A stretch of 64,000 bases of DNA from contig CM064872.1 in the NCBI GenBank assembly GCA_032719365.1, positions 19,375,572 through 19,439,571 of the forward strand, written 5' to 3'. Both the position numbers and the translations under genes were made by a program. Below the pieces are notes generated by a model. The model did not search any database. It had not been told where the DNA came from and saw only the letters and a list, made by a program, of their open reading frames with translations. Shown piece by piece: positions 35,162 through 48,141 of this stretch. This DNA is from Prinsepia uniflora (taxonomy: Eukaryota; Streptophyta; Magnoliopsida; Rosales; Rosaceae). Position 1 is the stretch's first letter. Every line of letters starts with the position of its first letter.

Positions 35162-36297
35162 TTTGGTGTACTGTGGAGAAGGAAAGGAAGAACATAGAAA
35201 AACTATGGCTGGTTTTGGTGGGAGGAGATCGAACCAGGGGGAAGAGCCACCACTTCCACCGTACGAAGGAGGAGGCCATGGGATTACGGTGGATATGGCA
35301 TTTATCGACTCCCTAAATGAATCCCAGATATCATCGATGTCCGTCGGTGAGGAACTTAAAGTTGAGTGTTCGAGGGAATTCTTCCCGGGAATGGGAGAAG
35401 AAGGTAAGACTGATTCGAGGAAAATTCAAGGCTGGAAACATGTTTCCTCAACATGGAGAGTCGAATGGTGCCATCCTTAGAGTGGGGGAGTCAAGGTGGC
35501 TGGTCCATTGAGCTTAGTGGCTGAGTTGGGGAATCACGGCCGGAATTTCGATTAAACCAAGTTTCCATCCTTGAAATTATGTATCTCGTTGAGTCCTTAT
35601 TCCTGTCTAGATGAGGATTGACGTAACTTAGAGGAAGAACAATGAAGAAATGGGACGGATTTCAGGTCGCGGGTCGACTCACCAGAGGAAGAAGGCGAGT
35701 GCAAGTGCGACTGCACCTACATGCACTTGAAGGCTGTTGCAGAAAGCCACGTCAACACGTGGGGGCACGTACATGATTTTCTAGAGGTCTGATCAACACA
35801 AGAAATTATCCCCTTCTCCTTACAAGTCCAGTGGTACAGTTTAATTGATTTTGGACTTCGTTTGAGTACAGTTTTATATGTCAGAATTATCTAGTAATAT
35901 TTCCCGCATAAATGTAAATCTCACGAAGTTCAGGAAGTTTGGGTGAAAGTCTATTTAATACATGAAGTATTAGAATGGCAGGATTGAGTTTAGAAAGGTC
36001 CGGGTATCGAACATAAGCTCGGAAGTAGCCGAGGTTCTATCTTTCTGTTTCTTCGGGGTCAGTGAGTTGGATGTGGGCGGTGACCCCATAAGGACGGAAT
36101 CTGTTTGGTTTATATATTGAGATATTAATGAGAATACAATTAATATATATATATATATATATATGTTATCCCTTATCTGATGAATTTTCTGCATGTGTAT
36201 GTAAGTGCTCGGGGTATTTCAGGTACATTGATTGAGATGCTAAACGGGAGTAAGACCAGACAAGGTTATCAAAACCCTTTTGGAACAGGTCATATCA

Positions 36298-38321
36298 CTA
36301 CTTGTTCTCAATTGAAATTGGATGATGGTTATAGATTGAGTTTATTGCTCGTACACCAAGTGTTTAATGAATTTCCTATTAGCTATTTGTTAGAGATCAA
36401 CGTATGAAATTTCTCTTTTCGTTCAATTGAATGATTGCGTTTTAGATTGCATTACTTACATGATGAGAATCGGTTAGAATGGTGCTGTGATAGTGATGAA
36501 TCTTATCCTTAATTACTTGGTTGACGTAAGTATATAGTGTCCTTCTTTGGGTATGTGAGCATTGTTTTTGAAAGCTAGATGTGCATTTGTTTCATTTTTT
36601 TTTTATTTAATTACAAATTTTTTTGCCGATGTTAATAATATCTTAATTGCAGATAAAATTTTAGCCATTGAAAGTGTTTAAATTTAATGACTTATATGGC
36701 ATGTTTAAAATGTGTGTCAAAATGATGTGTCCTACAATCCTGTGATTCATATATATACACCGACGGTGGTGGTTTGTTGAGATGCAGTACGCAAATTAGA
36801 GAGTGAGAAATGAGAATGCATGGTGACAATATAAGAAAGGACCCCCGCCGTTCACGCGTATAAGACTCGTCACACTCAAAAAGATCTATATATATATATA
36901 TATTATATAAATCAATATTGAATAATATATATAGATATTGGGTTGCTTGCCATCGTACAGTGATACATGCATGCACCCACCACCAACCTCAACCTCAACC
37001 TCTACATTTTTAAAAAATCCAAACAGAAATTAATACATTCAAAGTCTCCAACCCTAGCTACCTACCTTGCACGCAGGACAGTCCTTTCTTTTTCTTTCAA
37101 TCCGGACTCTGACCACCACTCACTAGCTATATATATGGTACATGCAGTACTATTATCGTCGGGGCGAATATATTCGGTTATTATATATTCAATCATGTGT
37201 TATATATAATCTAAATGAATTTTTATTAATTTTATCGTTCGTTTATTTTATAATATTCACATAATTAGTTAAATATATTATATATGTGAACAGTGAATAT
37301 TATAAAATAAACCGACTGAAGCTGTGTATGCTTGGTACTTGGATATGTTAAATGCTGAGTGCGTTAGAGGCATTAGAGGGTTCTCTATGTTGTTTGTTTT
37401 TGTCTTGTTTATTTTCCCCTAAAAAATGTTAACACCATCAGTGAAGCCCAAAGAATTCTTCAATAGACATTGCGTTTTTTTGATAAATAAAATAACATAA
37501 AAAAATTCGAAGAAAGCCTATATATGGGCTGAGATGTGAGTTCAACCGACCACTTTTGTCATTGGGTCAAAATAGATTTTGATGCGCATTATTGGAAGAT
37601 AAAGAGTATATAGTTGAAGTGGTCAAAATAGTAAGCATTAAAAATTATTTTGTGTATGGGGTTCGAAATTCTATATATCTTGCAATATATAGACAGTTTT
37701 ACTCCGTACGTTGAAATTTAATGTATATGTGACTCATGATATATATATCTAATGATTTTGAAGTCTAGTAATTATTTAATATGGTACATGATCGGATAGA
37801 AATCGTGTACCTTAATATATATGGTGTTGACTCTATTTTAGTAAACGAAATCTTTAACGTTGAAGTACTTTTTGTTTAATACGTTGCACAAGGCATCGTT
37901 ATACTCATTAGTATACGAATTGAGATAAATTAATTTCCTATTATATGGATCTTGAGATTTATATGAGGTTAATATTAAGCTACGAGCACTTTTTACGTCT
38001 TTCGATGGTCATGATAAGAGACGATCAATGGAATTCAAACTTTAAAATTTGGAGCAAACTAGACACTAGACACTGTTTAATTATGGTTTTAACACTAAAT
38101 ATGAACAAATTAATCAAACCAATGTTTAAATCACTAAGCAAACTCATTAAAAAAAAGAGAAGAAAAGGAAACACTCAACAACTCCTTGTGGTTAATGTGT
38201 AGATATGGATATTGCTAGTAAACAATCTGAATGTAATCGTACATTCTGTTAATTAATTAAGGTGATAATTGCCTGAAATGTAGGTTGAATTCACACAGGG
38301 TGGTATACAGCCAATTCAAAG
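36298..38321. other. Intergenic AT-rich DNA
   Basis: No supportable gene. It contains AT runs at 36889-36905 and 37127-37134, and the inverted repeat listed next. The short open frames have no motif. Confidence 0.5.
37241..37312. repeat. Perfect 20-bp inverted repeat (hairpin)
   Basis: GTTTATTTTATAATATTCAC at 37241-37260 and its exact complement at 37293-37312 enclose 32 nt. It may be a small foldback element. Confidence 0.9.
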
Positions 38322-38525
38322 TTTCTAATATATATATCTGAAGAATAATAATTCCAACAAAAAGTATGTAATTATCAGAATTTGGGACCAATTTTCAGAT
38401 GGATCAAACTTTTATGAGAAAAAATTAATTTCTAATATATATTTGAGGAATGATTCCACAAAAAGTAGGTATAAAAAATGATGAGAGTTTGGGACCAAAT
38501 GTTCAATACAGATAAATCAAACATA
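38322..38525. repeat. Diverged tandem duplication, period about 107 bp
   Basis: Both units share TTTCTAATATATAT, GAGGAAT/GAAGAAT, ATTCCA, CAAAAAGTA, GTTTGGGACCAA and GATAAATCAAAC or its variant. The second starts at 38429. Confidence 0.75.
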
Positions 38526-41500
38526 TATATAAACAAAAAGGCACCTAATAAATAGCATCCAAATAACATTATTCATCCGTATAAATTGTGATTATTATTA
38601 ATGGTGGTAATAACAAGGGACCACTTTATGATATATATATTTGGAGATTCAGAAAAGTGAGAACGAAATATATGAGGCTGAGCCGCGCGCAGCGGTGAAT
38701 GATGCTTTTGATGATGGCAGTGCATACTGCATACTGCATACTGCATGGCAGAAAGAGCTCCTGGGAGTGAAAGATACCCATGCATAATGATGCCTTTTCA
38801 ATTTCCATGCACTCAGAAAATATGAACACACAATCATGATCAGTGACAGACTCACCGTACCCACCAGCTTTGCCTTTGAGTTTTCCCCTCACCTCTACTT
38901 TTCTGAAAATGATCCTACCTGTTTATTCATACTTGAAACCACCCAATAACCTCCAAGACTTTATTCTGCACCCTGCTACCTTCTAGTTTCGTGCACTTAT
39001 TGCCATCGCAAATAGGATGTCTATTCTAAAACTTTTACCTAACTAGTTTTTAGTTAAAATTAAAATTAAAAACAAAACGTACTCTTCCTCTTATTGTTTA
39101 CACCCCAAAAAACCGAGAGGAAAACCAATAAGAATTAAAGACCGAACTCGAAAGAGGCCTAATCCAAACAACTCCCACTTGCAAACGTGAAGATGAGGAA
39201 GCGTAATTGGAGGAAATTGGCTTTGTGAAGCTGCAAATGTCAGGAAACAAATGGGATGAGCTCGACAAGATAACCGCAAACAAGCCACATGGAGTCTCAC
39301 TTTGCAAGCCAAGTTCACTTCCAATTGTCTATAAAATAGAAGAAGCTCTCTTCTCAAATGACGAATTAGTCAATAAAACAAACAAATTGCTCAACCTGAT
39401 CAATTTCAAAACAGCTGCAAACTCCCAAAAGTTTCTTTGCTCAAAGGCTCACATCTTTAGGCACAACCTATTTCTCCGATTTAGGATTGAGATTCAATCT
39501 ATTTTTCATCTCTTTCTCAGCTCTACAACTTGGAACTTGAACCTCCTTTTCATTTCGACTACACCTTAATTTAGTCTACTTTGAAGCCCGCCAAACACTT
39601 GTCTCATCATGAGTGCTACTCAATTATGTATTTGAGGCATCCATACACTCAACCTTTGACGTCTCGATGTTGTTTTGAATGCTCTACCACTACTTGGTAT
39701 GATCCGGACTAGTGTTCACCTATTTGATGATTTCTAGAAGATCATGCTCCTCAAATAGATTGATCCCGAAAGAAATACTACTGACTCACAACGCTTGTCA
39801 TTTACTCAATCTATTTAATACTCAAGCATTAAATTTTTAAGAGTTTTTACTTCACCCTAACTGCAATATAACATATTATCCTAAGTTTACCGAAATATTT
39901 GAGGCATGCCAATCAAGTGTGTTTTATGGCCGACTATGAGTCGTAAAACCACCTGTGTGTTTTGGTCTGATATCATCATCTTAACATAAGGAAATCTAGC
40001 TGTCTAATTGCCATATAATTAAATAACAAGCTACTAACATGAACATTACATAAATTGAACTTGGACTAAACTACAAAGAAAATTTATTAAAGTTCTTGGA
40101 TATATTAAGAAGAAGGCATAAAAAAGAATTGTGCAAAAGATTTTCCTACTTGCCTCACAATCACTTGATTAACGAAAGTTTCTGCCTCAAACGGAACTAA
40201 CATATATTGTCTAGTAGCAGGCTCTATTAATGACACGCCTATTGTGTGAAGGCAGCTAAAGATTGCTTGCTTCCTAGTCAGCCCATCTAGAGATAGAATG
40301 TGGCATCAATGCCCTTCACAACGGTCACAACAACACGTCCACTAAGAAAAAATCACACGAACCTGCTCCTTCAAACTCAAGATGATCCCTCAGGCGAAAG
40401 CCACCAAGAGGCAACCCCGGATCTGCTATGCACATTTTTTAGGCAAAACACTTATATCCGCCAATTGAACACACCGAAATGTTGACATGACAACACATGT
40501 TTAACACATACGTACTATGGAAAATTATCGGTCGAAAAACAAAGGGTAACGGCAAGTGATCAACCAGGGGTTCTCTTCTCTATATTATTATTGCCTGCAT
40601 ACATATGGCCCAACAATGAGGAACCTAAAGGCAGTTAAATAAGGACGTACATAGCCTATGGATGGGAAACCTATAGCCTATAGGATAGACCGTGGCCCAA
40701 TTTTGTTCCAATAATTTTAATTGGCACGAATTAAGGAAACTTGTCTTGATTAATTATTTGATTGGAACCTTCATTATTAATGATTTTTTACCATGGAAAT
40801 TGTAACTCAATCAATGTATATGGCACATTTAAGGTTCGGCATGAAAAATGTAGCTCACTGATTTTTTTTTTCCATCTTGATATTGTAGTAAAGTATTTAC
40901 ATATTAAAATGGTTGAAGAAGGATATGGTGGAAGAAATTGAGAAGAAATGTTGAAGAAAGGGGGGCCCGATTTTGGGAAGTCTTCTATCTTCTGAGAGCA
41001 TATTTCAAAAAGGGGCCTTTTTCTATAATTTTCATGAGCATTACCGGAAATTCTGTGCAACAACAAATATTCAAATCAATCTGGAAAGGGGGGGCAAAAG
41101 AGGAGGAGGAGTAGGGAGAAGAAAGAGGGAAGAGAAGAGTCGGTGGGTGTGGACAAAGAATCAGTTCCTTTATTACTATTATTAAAAAAAATTGAAGTAA
41201 AATTCCTAAAATATCTCCATTTAATTGACTATATAAATTAAAATGTTAATGAATGAAAGTACAATGACCAAAATTATAAAATTAAAACCACAATCATCAA
41301 AATTATTTTTGAGCAAAACCACTGAATATATAATGATAATCGAGTTTCACTCTAAAACTTACACGTACATGCATATATAGAGCTGCAAGAGGACGAGAGG
41401 ATTTTTATTCAAACTGAAAAAACATCATCATTGCTTCTTTAGTCTCCAATGAATGACAGAAGAAAGAGAAGCTATCATCAATGGCGCCCTATCTATCTAT

Positions 41501-41864
41501 CTTATTTATTTCTCTTCTCTCCCATTGATAGGGACATTTTCTCCTTGATGGTACGTACCTATCGGTCATTCCGCTGCTTTTAGTTTCGATCCGCGGCACA
41601 TTGTCACATTTCTCTTCATTTATTTACATTTCTCTTCATTTATTTACATTTCATTCATTATTATTACATTCACCACCTACCTATCACACTTTCAAATAGC
41701 AGGGCTGTTAAAAAAAATAAAAATAAAAAGGAGATTGATGAGATAAGATAAGACTGGTCAAATGTACAAAAATTTGCATGGGAATTAGGAGTTACGAAAG
41801 ATTTTATACATCTCTCTCTAAGTTATAAGTATAGGAGTGAGAGTATACCCGGCCTTGTCGTCTT
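38526..41864. other. Intergenic DNA upstream of the bHLH gene
   Basis: No gene can be supported. A GCATACT heptamer is repeated three times at 38722-38742. A 20-bp unit (ACATTTCTCTTCATTTATTT) is repeated from about 41606 to 41655. Open frames at 39207-39569 and 38573-38892 lack known motifs. The last few hundred bases are the presumed distal promoter of the gene at 41989. Confidence 0.5.
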
Positions 41865-41887
41865 TATATAAGGCAGTGGGCACTGCC
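41865..41887 (+). promoter_or_regulatory. TATA box and adjacent palindrome of the bHLH gene
   Basis: TATATAA at 41865-41871 stands 118 bp before the ATG, so transcription would start near 41895-41900 with a leader of about 90 nt. Directly after it, GGCAGTG-GG-CACTGCC (41872-41887) is a perfect 7-bp inverted repeat. Confidence 0.65.
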
Positions 41888-41988
41888 CTTGTAGTTGCCT
41901 CTTCCATAACTTTCTTTCTCAACACTATACCATTTTTCCAACTCCAAATTAATTAAAGCTCTGAATTCTCATCTGATATTTTTTTTCC

Positions 41989-43625
41989 ATGGCAGCCTTC
42001 TCATACCACCACCATATCCACCAACCCTTTCTCCTTGACTCCTCAATTTTCTTGCCCAACACTACCCCTCAGGACCATTTCTCTCAACATTCTTCTGACC
42101 CTTTACTCCATGAAACTCAAGCTGAAGATGATCATTCAAGGGCTGTTGAAAGCAGCTCCACTGCTGATGGAAATGACCCTAATTCTTTGCCCAAGAAACA
42201 AATCACACCTGACTCCTCAACTGTGGTGGATAATAAGCTTGAAACTGGTGAGCAAGTCACCCAAAAACTCACTCCTTTGGACAAGAAGAAGAGAAAAAAC
42301 ACAACTGCATCCTCGTCCTTTTGTTCTGCTCAATCCAAGGTACGTATATAATAATCTCGTATAATTATCTGTTGTTAATATTCTTTATGTTTGCCTATAT
42401 ATACAATATCAGTGGCTTCTCCTTTACTTTTATTATATATGATTTTGTTGTTATTAGGATGCAAGAGAGCGCAAGGGAAAGAAGCACAAGAAATTAATGG
42501 ATAGTGGTGGAATGAAAGATGAGGGAATTAAGAAGGTGAAATCAACTAAAAAAGAGGAGGTCAAAGTTGGGGATGAGCCTCCAACTGGCTACATTCATGT
42601 TAGAGCAAGGAGGGGTCAGGCTACAGATAGCCACAGCCTTGCAGAGAGGGTACAGAATTTTTCACATATTTCCATTTTTATCCCACACAAAGCATGAAAT
42701 TAACCAAATCGATTATTAATTATTTCCAAAAATTCCTAGTATGCCCACCATTTCATTAGTTGCTTTCTTCTTCATCTTCATTTTCAGGTGAGAAGAGAGA
42801 AAATCAGTGAGAGGATGAAGATGCTGCAAAGACTTGTTCCTGGCTGTGACAAGGTGGAAAACCAGCTCTAGCTTTGTCCTACATAAAAAACGCGAACTTT
42901 GTGATGTCTTTTGTGTAATAAGGGTAGTAGTGTAATATTCTGACAAACTAATGAGTTTTCAACATATAGATAACTGGAAGGGCAGTCATGTTGGATGAAA
43001 TTATCAATTATGTTCAGTCCCTACAGAATCAAGTGGAGGTACTGTTTTTGATATTTTTTGTGGTGCATATTTTACTTATTATACACTTGCATGTTAATTA
43101 ATTAACTTTTTACTTTACGTAAATTCACTTACCCAGGAAATTTACCCTCTTCCCTTATTTATTTTTATTTTTTTTCAGTTTCTGTCTATGAAGCTTGCTT
43201 CTGTGAATCCCTTGTTTTATGAGTTTGGCATGGAGGTAGGTGCGTTGATGGTTAAACCCGAGGTAAATGTTGATACATCGGCCCACATCATCACCACCAC
43301 GACGGCGGCCGCCGCTTCTACCTTTTCCTCAGCTCCCAACTATCCTTATCTACACAGTGCAGCTTCACTTCTACTTCAACAAGGGCAGAGCCCAAATCCC
43401 TTTTCTCAACAGGTACTAAATTGCCTTTTTATTTTCCCCATTCTTTTGAGTGAATGAATTATTAATTAATTAATTAATTAATTAATACTATTTTTCTAAC
43501 ATTGAGGCCCATGACAAACACATCATTTTCAGGACAGTGAGAGCTTATTGTGGGATGTGGAAGATCAAAGACAATACTTTCTTAATCCATCTGGGTTCAA
43601 CAACAACTTGTGCTCTTTCAATTAA
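41989..43625 (+). CDS. bHLH137: bHLH137-like transcription factor, six exons, 334 aa
   Basis: Exons: 41989-42339, 42458-42649, 42788-42853, 42970-43038, 43179-43412 and 43533-43625, with five GT-AG introns of 116-140 bp, all phase 0. The start at 41989 opens MAAFSYHHH. Residues 99-106 (LDKKKRKN) and the start of exon 2 (RERKGKKHKK) are basic, probably nuclear-import signals. The DNA-binding region bridges exons 2 and 3 (RRGQATDSHSLAER, then VRREKISERM). H176, E180 and R184 form the H-E-R triad of E/G-box binders. Helix 1 ends at LVPGCDK; helix 2 is ITGRAVMLDEIINYVQSLQN. The FLSMKLASVNP stretch and the C-terminus SGFNNNLCSFN are those of the Arabidopsis bHLH137 group (subfamily with BEE and HBI proteins). 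It would act in the nucleus as a dimer. No break was seen. Confidence 0.93.
43458..43486. repeat. (AATT)n microsatellite in the last intron
   Basis: TTAATTAATTAATTAATTAA-type run inside the intron at 43413-43532. Confidence 0.85.
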
Positions 43626-46399
43626 TATAATCCAAATTAAATGCAGTCCCACAAGCATGCAAGCATGGTTGGCCCTCACTTCTTGTCCCATACATAATTA
43701 TATTTACTATTTATAACTATAAAAATGATAATTATATACTTAAACGTCTATTTTTTTTTTCCTTTTCTAATTTTATTTATTTATTGATTTTTACAGTTTG
43801 TTGGGAGACTAGCTGCCAGATTTTTCAAAGAAAAAATAGTCTGATATGATCAAAGTTAATTAAAAATAATTAGTGAACTGAGATAATATGAGCACTTATT
43901 GAGTACGTACGAAGACCCGAACCTACTTCAAAAAGGGATAATTTTTTCAGCACCATCAATCAATCAGTTGGATTCCAAGTAGAAAATATATGTAGTGGGC
44001 TCTGATCAGACATGAATAAATGGCAGCAATTTCAATGGATGAAGAAGAAGAACACAGAGAGGACAGACAACAACCGACCAAAAAAGAAGCGGATCTTTTT
44101 TCAGATCCTTACTATGCAACGCACAAATTCCAAGACCCTGCATGTACTGGGAACTTTTTAAATTCTTATGTAAAAGTAAAATACTTCTATATAAATTAAC
44201 CGCTTAATATATATATTTGACCAGTTCATGTTCATGATGTGTGGTTACATGCAGTTGTTCCAGTTATTTCGGTTTTTTTTTTAACCGTTAGTTTCCATTG
44301 AGAAAGAAGTGAAAACCCTAAAGCAGCTAGCTAGGGTTGTTGTTGACGTGACTGGTTATGCAGTTATTGGTTGAATGTGGAATCTTTTTTTCGTGGTTTT
44401 GGCTTTATTGTGAGTGTGAGTTGAGGTTTTTAATTAAGGACCAATTCTCCATATGTTCAAGTGTTGATCAACACACAGAATCAATCTCTTCGTACGTCGG
44501 CAATTGATCTGAACCAGGACAAGGCTAAAGGGTACGAAATGGGTAAAGTTCACTTAAAATAATTAAAACCCTAGCTACTAATTAGCATATGGATGTATAG
44601 TTAATTGGTAGTCAATTTCTAAAAATCCTAAGGTACTATTGACATAATTTTGCTGAGGACCACATTCATTGATTTCTTTGAATTGATGTCACATGACAGT
44701 CATCTGCAGAATTGTCATTAAATCGCTTCACCAGAAGAACCAAAGCAAGCTAGAAATAATTGTTGTGATAGTAATTGAAGCTACAAGAAATCAAACAGGA
44801 CCAAAAAACATGACAGACTCTGCTGCAAAATGTTTCACCAAAGGAATGACAATTCCGAATTGGACAAATATTATTATATATTCATAATTCATCATCAAGA
44901 ACATATATACAAATTTAAAGCGTCAGGGCAATGGCTCTCATTTTTCAAGCACATTCAAAAGCAACAACCTTTTATTTTAGTTTATTTTTTAACTAAAAAC
45001 ACATTGAATCAAGAGAAAATAAAAAAATCGTATGAAGAGCACAAAAATGATCGACTATTAATCGATCGACATGCTTAATTAACTAAGCTGGATTCATCGA
45101 GGAGAAAAACAATCCATGTGGTTTATGTGTTCAACATGCTTTTATGTTGACCCACATGTTGTATTGCTCTTGCCAATCGGTCGGACACACCATTCTACTT
45201 ACCATTTTTACAATTAGTTTATGTACGTGTATTCAATTCCAAAAAGAAAATCAATGAAACTCAGCTTTGGCAATCATTCTGTCCAATTTTCCCCAGCTCA
45301 ATCATTTCTATTTGGAGCATAAATAATGGGCAAATTATTTATCCTTCAGTAATTTGTATACTTCATCAAATTTCTGGGTTATATCTGAATTTTAAGCTAC
45401 TCTGGATTCTGGGTTATATCTGAATTTTAAGCTACTCTGGATTCATCAAATTTGTATACTTCATCAGTAATTTGTATACCTCGCTAGCTTATTCATTACA
45501 AGTTTTGTTATAATTAAATCACGGTAATTTATGACATATATATCTTATGGGGTCACAACAATTATGAAACTGTGTTTAGAGGTAAAATAGCTATGTTGCA
45601 TTACTTTAAAAGTAAAATTTTGACATCGCTTTATTTAGACGGAATATTGACGCAATATGACTAATTTTCTCCTATGTATATATATTCAAGAGTCATTTTT
45701 AGATGAATTCAGACCGCATTATACACCTCATCAATTAACGAAATTTAAAAAGGAAATTATAAAAGATGGACCATAATATATAAAACATTTGAAAGAGTTT
45801 AGGATACTTAATATATACAAAATTGAAACATAAATATAATTCTGAAATTTGATGTACAACACAAGATAACAAAGTGTAATTTGTTCATAAGTTATCGAGC
45901 ATGTCTCATACTTCATATTTAAAATATATTATTAACTTAAAGAACATATATATAACGTATTAATTAAGTGAACCAATGCATAATTGAGGTAATGTATCGA
46001 ATATACGGATCCTATTGACGTAATGTATCGAATATACGGATCCTGCTTATCGATCTCCCATCTTTTTATCTGAAGTTGTCGAGGTACGGTGTGAAGTGTG
46101 AACAAATTATTGTCAGCACTAAAAGCAAGTTGTGGATCGATCCAACTTTGAATCCTTTTCCAGTGTGTTCCACAGTTGTACATGAAAATAAAGCATGAGA
46201 TGGATATTGATCGAGATGGTCGTCATCATAAATGATATATGGCTATATTCTCTAGGGGATTAGTAAATTTCCATTTTAATCAAATAATGACTATATATGG
46301 CCATTTGGGTCTTTAATTTCGTAGGCTAGCAGTATACGTACACTGCATGTCTCCACCTCCATCTTAATCCAGTATTGTTAATCTGTTATCTCTAAACAT
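43626..46399. other. Intergenic DNA after the bHLH gene
   Basis: No gene is supported. Two local duplications occur: a 35-bp unit (TCTGGGTTATATCTGAATTT...) at 45373-45407 and 45408-45442, and a 25-bp unit (GTAATGTATCGAATATACGG...) at 45989 and 46020. TTTGTATACTTCATCA words are also repeated at 45353-45480. Confidence 0.5.
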
Positions 46400-46690
46400 T
46401 AATTAATATATCATGCATTGTTGTAAATAATTAAATAGTTATGTCTATTTATGTAAATGGTACTAGGGGGTAGTATATCATTTTGTATTTATTATTTATC
46501 CCTTTTTATATAAGGGATTAGTTACCTTTGTAAACTCTAATTCAATATAAACGTACGTATTATTTTCACAGAGAACTTTCATTCTCCCCGCCTCTCCATA
46601 TTCCTTCTGCATATCACAACACGTTATCGATCAGCACGATCGCCTCTGAATCGAGAATTGCTCAAGTGAAGGATCAATTCAATCAAGTAG
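46400..46690 (+). mobile_element. Possible copia-type LTR end and leader remnant
   Basis: TTTTTATATAAGGGAT (TATA box, 46503-46518) is followed by TGTAAACTCTAATTC, CAGAGAACTTTCATTCTC and CACAACACGTTATCGATCAGCACGA. The last phrase resembles the junction of many plant copia LTRs with their primer region (AACACGTTATCAGCACGA). The LTR start and a second LTR were not found. Confidence 0.45.
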
Positions 46691-48141
46691 GTTTTTCGTT
46701 ACTCATAAATCTAATTTTCTACTATTTATCGAATCAAACCCTAGAAACATGATTTTTAGGATTATTGATTTTTTTTTGGTAAATTCTTGGTTTGGTATTT
46801 AGATTGAATCATATGAGTTGTTGATAATTGATATGCTATGATAATTCATTAATTAATTTTTTGGGTTGGAAAATTATATGAGATGTATGCAAATTTTGAT
46901 ACATGAAAATTTTAATATTTTTTGATCTGATAATTGATTATTTATGATAATAATTGCTATTTGGAATTTGATGCTTGCGACATGTTTCTATAAATTAATT
47001 GGTGAATTGTTCATTAAAAAAATTTTAAAAAAACAAATTCTTTCCAGCATATATCAATATGTTCCCACCTTTATAATTAATATAGTAGGTTGTTCTGCTG
47101 CTATATATATGTACGTGATGCATCATCTCAGCTAATTAATTCCAAATAGGATATTTGCTTTCTTTTTACTCAGCTATAACTTCCTTCATCGTTATAGCTC
47201 AAGGATGTTAATTTGATGTTGAATTATTGATCATTGATATGATGATGTTGAATTGAATTATATGAATTATTGAGGAATTGATGTGCAACATGTTTTTTTT
47301 TTCAAATTTGATGCACCCATGAATTGATGAATCCACTTTGCACAATAATTGTTTACTGCATTTCGTAATTGTTCACACACAAAAAAAAATACTTGATGAA
47401 TTCATGCTACATTTAGATAAATATATAAATTGATACTTGAATTTTTTTTTTTTTTATTGATATTGGATGATAAATATCACCCCACACGGTACCTTGCCGA
47501 AAAAGAGGGATCATCTCCGAGAAAAAAGGCACCATCAGTGCAAATGCAACCAATGGTTGCTTGAGGTAACTGGGCTACGAAAAAAAAAATATATAAACAG
47601 GGCCCTATTTCGGTTTGTACTAGCAGGCCCGAAAAGCAAAAAGCCCGAAAGAAAAAAAAACAAACAAACGGGTATGCAGCCCAATCGAACCCACGACCCA
47701 GAAGGCCCCAGTACCACCCTAGCTCCCTCTCGGCACAGAAGGCCTCAGCGCAGGCGCAGGCCCTGCGCCCTTGAGTGGCTTGGCTTGGCCAACCCAGGCG
47801 GCTCTGCTTGGCCCCCCTTGCAGCTCGGCTCCGAAAAAAAAAACAGAATCTTTATTTTGCACTCCTCGGGCCTAAAACGTATCCTCATGCATGGTCCATA
47901 TGATGATGATGGTCCATATGATGTATACATTATGATGATATATGATGATGAGATGATATGATAATATAATGATGATAAATCATATGTTGACTTATAATGA
48001 TATGAATGGGTGTTTGATAATGATGATAATATTATCACGATATGATATAATGTATGATGGTTTGATATTTTGTAATTGAATTATAAATAATAACCTTGGG
48101 CATGAGATGTTGGCAATTGGCATGAAATATTGACCATTGGA
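46691..48141 (+). other. Non-coding, probable leader of the copia-like remnant
   Basis: AT-rich to 47460. Then about 350 bp are GC-richer (GGCCCGAAAAGC, GCAGCCCAATCGAACCCACG, GCGCAGGCGCAGGCCCTGCG) with A-runs, followed by ATGATG-rich low-complexity DNA (47900-48060). The 164-codon frame starting at 47467 is low-complexity and lacks a family match. The tract may continue at 51290-51595 beyond the solo LTR. Confidence 0.35.

Larger units (their letters stand above)
22218..36297 (+). mobile_element. Non-autonomous + strand LTR element with four nested insertions
   Basis: Two LTR copies in the same direction (22218-29495 and 33711-36297) match when the insertions are removed: about 1.57 kb and 1.52 kb. 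Shared phrases include AACTATGGCTGGTTT, GAGGAACTTAAAGTTGA, CGAACATAAGCTCG, GATATTAATG and ACATTGATTGAGATG. A decayed primer site (TTGGTATAAGAG, 29498-29509) follows the left LTR. AAGGGGGAAGAT (33699-33710) precedes the right one. The interior, less one nested solo LTR, is only about 1.2 kb and non-coding. I could not find a matching TSD, so recombination or decay at one end is possible. Confidence 0.75.
33711..36297 (+). repeat. Right LTR of the outer element, split by Cassandra
   Basis: It starts TATAACAACCTGTCCTAGG (TG changed to TA at the first two bases) and ends GGTCATATCA. Removing 34101-35161 joins GGTGCTGG to TTTGGTGTACTGTGG, matching GGAATTGGTGTTCTGTGG in the left LTR (about 22601). 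An (AT)n run lies at 36143-36164. Confidence 0.8.

Noticed and set aside
41450..41535. TGACAGAAGA word like miR156 and a nearby ATCAATGG/CCATTGAT stem
   Set aside because: The word differs from miR156 at several later positions and the stem is only 8 bp and does not include it.
47467..47961. 164-codon frame
   Set aside because: Lys-rich from A-runs, then Arg/Pro from GC repeats; no domain, and inside a probable transposon leader.
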